Below, piece after piece: positions 63,002 to 64,000 of a stretch of 64,000 nt of DNA. The stretch lies in NCBI RefSeq assembly GCF_000739015.1, contig NZ_JPUG01000058.1, positions 1-64,000 on the forward strand, written 5' to 3'. The position numbers and the translations under genes are program-made. Each line of letters begins with the position of its first letter. Position 1 is the stretch's first letter. The notes beneath the pieces are model-generated. The model saw nothing but the letters and a program-made list of their open reading frames with translations, did no database searches and had not been told where the DNA came from. The stretch comes from Microvirga sp. BSC39 (lineage in GTDB: Bacteria; Pseudomonadota; Alphaproteobacteria; Rhizobiales; Beijerinckiaceae).

Positions 63002-63376
63002 GTGGACCTTCACATTAGCCGGAACTGTGCTGGCGACGGTTCGTTGCGCCGGGTGAAGCCGGCCCGTCGAATCCTCAACCAGCCCGTGGCTCTCCTCTTT
63101 GAGGATGAGTTCCTTGTTCACCAGACCCTAGTCGACATCTTGCATCAGCCCGAGTTCTGGGTGGTCGAGGAACAGGATGCGGACGAGGCGCTCGAGTTGC
63201 TCCGGTCCAGGACTGATGTTGCTGTTGTCGTCACGGACGTCAACATGCCTGGATTTTTGAATGGTTTTGAGTTCGCACGCCCGATCCGAGTTCGAACGAT
63301 CTGGCGTCGAATACTACTTTCCGTCGCAAGCCCTTTCGCTCGGCCGCCCGGATCAAGGCTCTTCGGGAAATCATAG
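63002..63376 (+). CDS. Receiver-domain protein, truncated C-terminus
   Basis: A REC domain from about residue 28: VALLFEDEFLVHQTLVDILH, the acceptor Asp in VVVTDVNMPGFLNGFEFARP, then a damaged stretch LLSVASPFARPPGSRLFGKS and stop. The Lys of the K-P motif is the next-to-last residue, so helix alpha-5 is missing. The start is uncertain (a GTG at 63002 or an internal codon); the 27 residues before the domain are not family sequence. It is probably a recently broken gene, though a folded remnant is conceivable. Confidence 0.55.
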   Translation: MDLHISRNCAGDGSLRRVKPARRILNQPVALLFEDEFLVHQTLVDILHQPEFWVVEEQDADEALELLRSRTDVAVVVTDVNMPGFLNGFEFARPIRVRTIWRRILLSVASPFARPPGSRLFGKS

Positions 63377-63495
63377 AGCCCGGCTGATAGGCAAGACACC
63401 GATCTCAACACTCGGTTGCCAATTCTGGGAGTTCACTGCGTCAGGGAGGAATGGCCTCAGCGGAAACTGAGGCTATTCGTGAAGCATGCTCGTGC

Positions 63496-64000
63496 TTAGA
63501 TCACGACGAAGTGGCTTGCAGCGAGCTTCGCCAAGTTGTCGATGACGCCAAACTGTACCGCAGTGCCTGCGCCTTTCCCATCGGCATCGTAGGACAGAGC
63601 ACCTGTCTTGTCGTTATAGATGATGTAGTCGTCGCGGTCCTTGGCGACCTCGCCAATTACGAAGTTGCCGGTCGAGAGCTTGCCCTGTTCCAGCATCGTG
63701 AACACAGAGTCGTTGAGGTGGATCGTGTCATCCTCAGGAGCGAAGTCCAGGATCGTATCGACGTTGGCGCTGCCGGGTTTGGTGTCGAATACAAAGACAT
63801 CCTCGCCTGAGCCGCCGCTTAGAATGTCGCTCCCGTTCTTGGCCCAGATCGTGTCGTCGCCGCCCTTGCCGCCAATCAGGTCACTCCCGGACGTGCCCCT
63901 CAGGCTGTTGCCATCGCTGTCGCCGTTGATGGTTTTCGTGGTCGTCGGTAGGTCGGGCAGGATTGGATCAGACTTCGGTGTGGGGGCTGAGGTGGGTTCA
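63496..64000 (-). CDS. RTX (haemolysin-type calcium-binding) protein, C-terminal part
   Basis: The minus-strand frame is open from the right edge (first full codon at 63999), so the start lies outside. It shows Ca-binding nonapeptides: LRGTSGSDLIGGKGGDDTIW, AKNGSDILSGGSGEDVFVFD. It ends in the typical RTX tail (NVDTILDFAPEDDTIHLNDS, LEQGKLSTGNFVIGEVA, DYIIYNDKTGALSYDADGKG, AVQFGVIDNLAKLAASHFVV). Such C-termini carry the secretion signal for type I export. The Pro/Thr-rich stretch at the window edge is a linker. Function of the missing N-terminus is unknown. Confidence 0.9.
   Translation of the reverse strand, partial: EPTSAPTPKSDPILPDLPTTTKTINGDSDGNSLRGTSGSDLIGGKGGDDTIWAKNGSDILSGGSGEDVFVFDTKPGSANVDTILDFAPEDDTIHLNDSVFTMLEQGKLSTGNFVIGEVAKDRDDYIIYNDKTGALSYDADGKGAGTAVQFGVIDNLAKLAASHFVVI

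Noticed and set aside
1-64000. CRISPR arrays, rRNA or tRNA genes
   Set aside because: No regularly spaced direct repeats, rRNA-like sequence or cloverleaf with CCA-end context was noticed; a covariance scan was not possible here.

Overview
The window looks like chromosome of a high-GC alphaproteobacterium of the order Hyphomicrobiales, most likely Microvirga- or Methylobacterium-like. This rests on family recognition only (DUF6894, a GH1-RmlD fusion, an Avi_7170-type monooxygenase operon, several stand-alone receiver proteins, ATGA-coupled operons) and no search was run. No rRNA, tRNA or CRISPR array was seen. It is an accessory-rich, eroding region: I count about 46 apparently intact genes and at least 14 broken ones, with remnants of four IS families (two IS3, IS630, IS110), one apparently intact IS481, one pair of 136-bp MITE-like elements and one pair of about 173-bp intergenic repeats.

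Layout. 1-6.5 kb: end of a GT2 glycosyltransferase, a membrane GGDEF-EAL protein with a His-rich periplasmic loop, a frameshifted LuxR regulator, and small secreted or membrane proteins. 6.7-8.5 kb: a decayed IS3 element abutting the last third of groEL. 8.7-12.6 kb: a CYTH-like protein and a soluble FtsK. 12.7-14 kb: a hydroxyacid dehydrogenase scrap and a second broken IS3. 14.1-18.1 kb: DUF3429, a PAS/EgtD chimera coupled to an RsbQ-like hydrolase, and a receiver protein. 19-20.6 kb: an orphan peptide-binding protein. 21-27 kb: a TetR regulator and an RND efflux pair sharing an operator. 27.5-29.4 kb: a LysR gene and an epimerase gene that lost their 5' ends together, then DUF6220. 29.9-32.7 kb: a three-gene sugar ABC importer. 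33-37 kb: adenylate cyclase, an RND scrap, an Atu4866-type protein, and an SDR/LysR divergent pair. 37.2-46.2 kb: an eight-gene operon (peptide-type ABC importer, luciferase-like monooxygenase, two CMD proteins, FMN reductase) with a divergent Lrp/AsnC regulator. 46.3-53.4 kb: a cyanophycin operon (cphA, isoaspartyl peptidase, cphB), Crp/Fnr, DUF6894 and a broken TauE/SafE gene, bracketed by inverted MITE copies. 53.7-57 kb: a VWA/J-domain pair and an IS pile-up. 57.2-64 kb: a GH1-RmlD fusion, three more stand-alone receiver proteins, a wrecked NDH-2 gene, and the C-terminus of an RTX protein.

How the parts work together. The best-supported functional units are: (1) the Lrp-linked monooxygenase/transport operon, in which an imported substrate could be oxidised with FMNH2 from the local reductase; its substrate is not evident; (2) the cyanophycin operon, which encodes polymer synthesis, depolymerisation and dipeptide cleavage in one transcript; (3) the TetR/RND efflux module, with near-identical operators at both promoters; (4) the RsbQ-like hydrolase translationally linked to a PAS module that is now fused to a histidine-methyltransferase-like domain, which looks like a recombined signalling gene.
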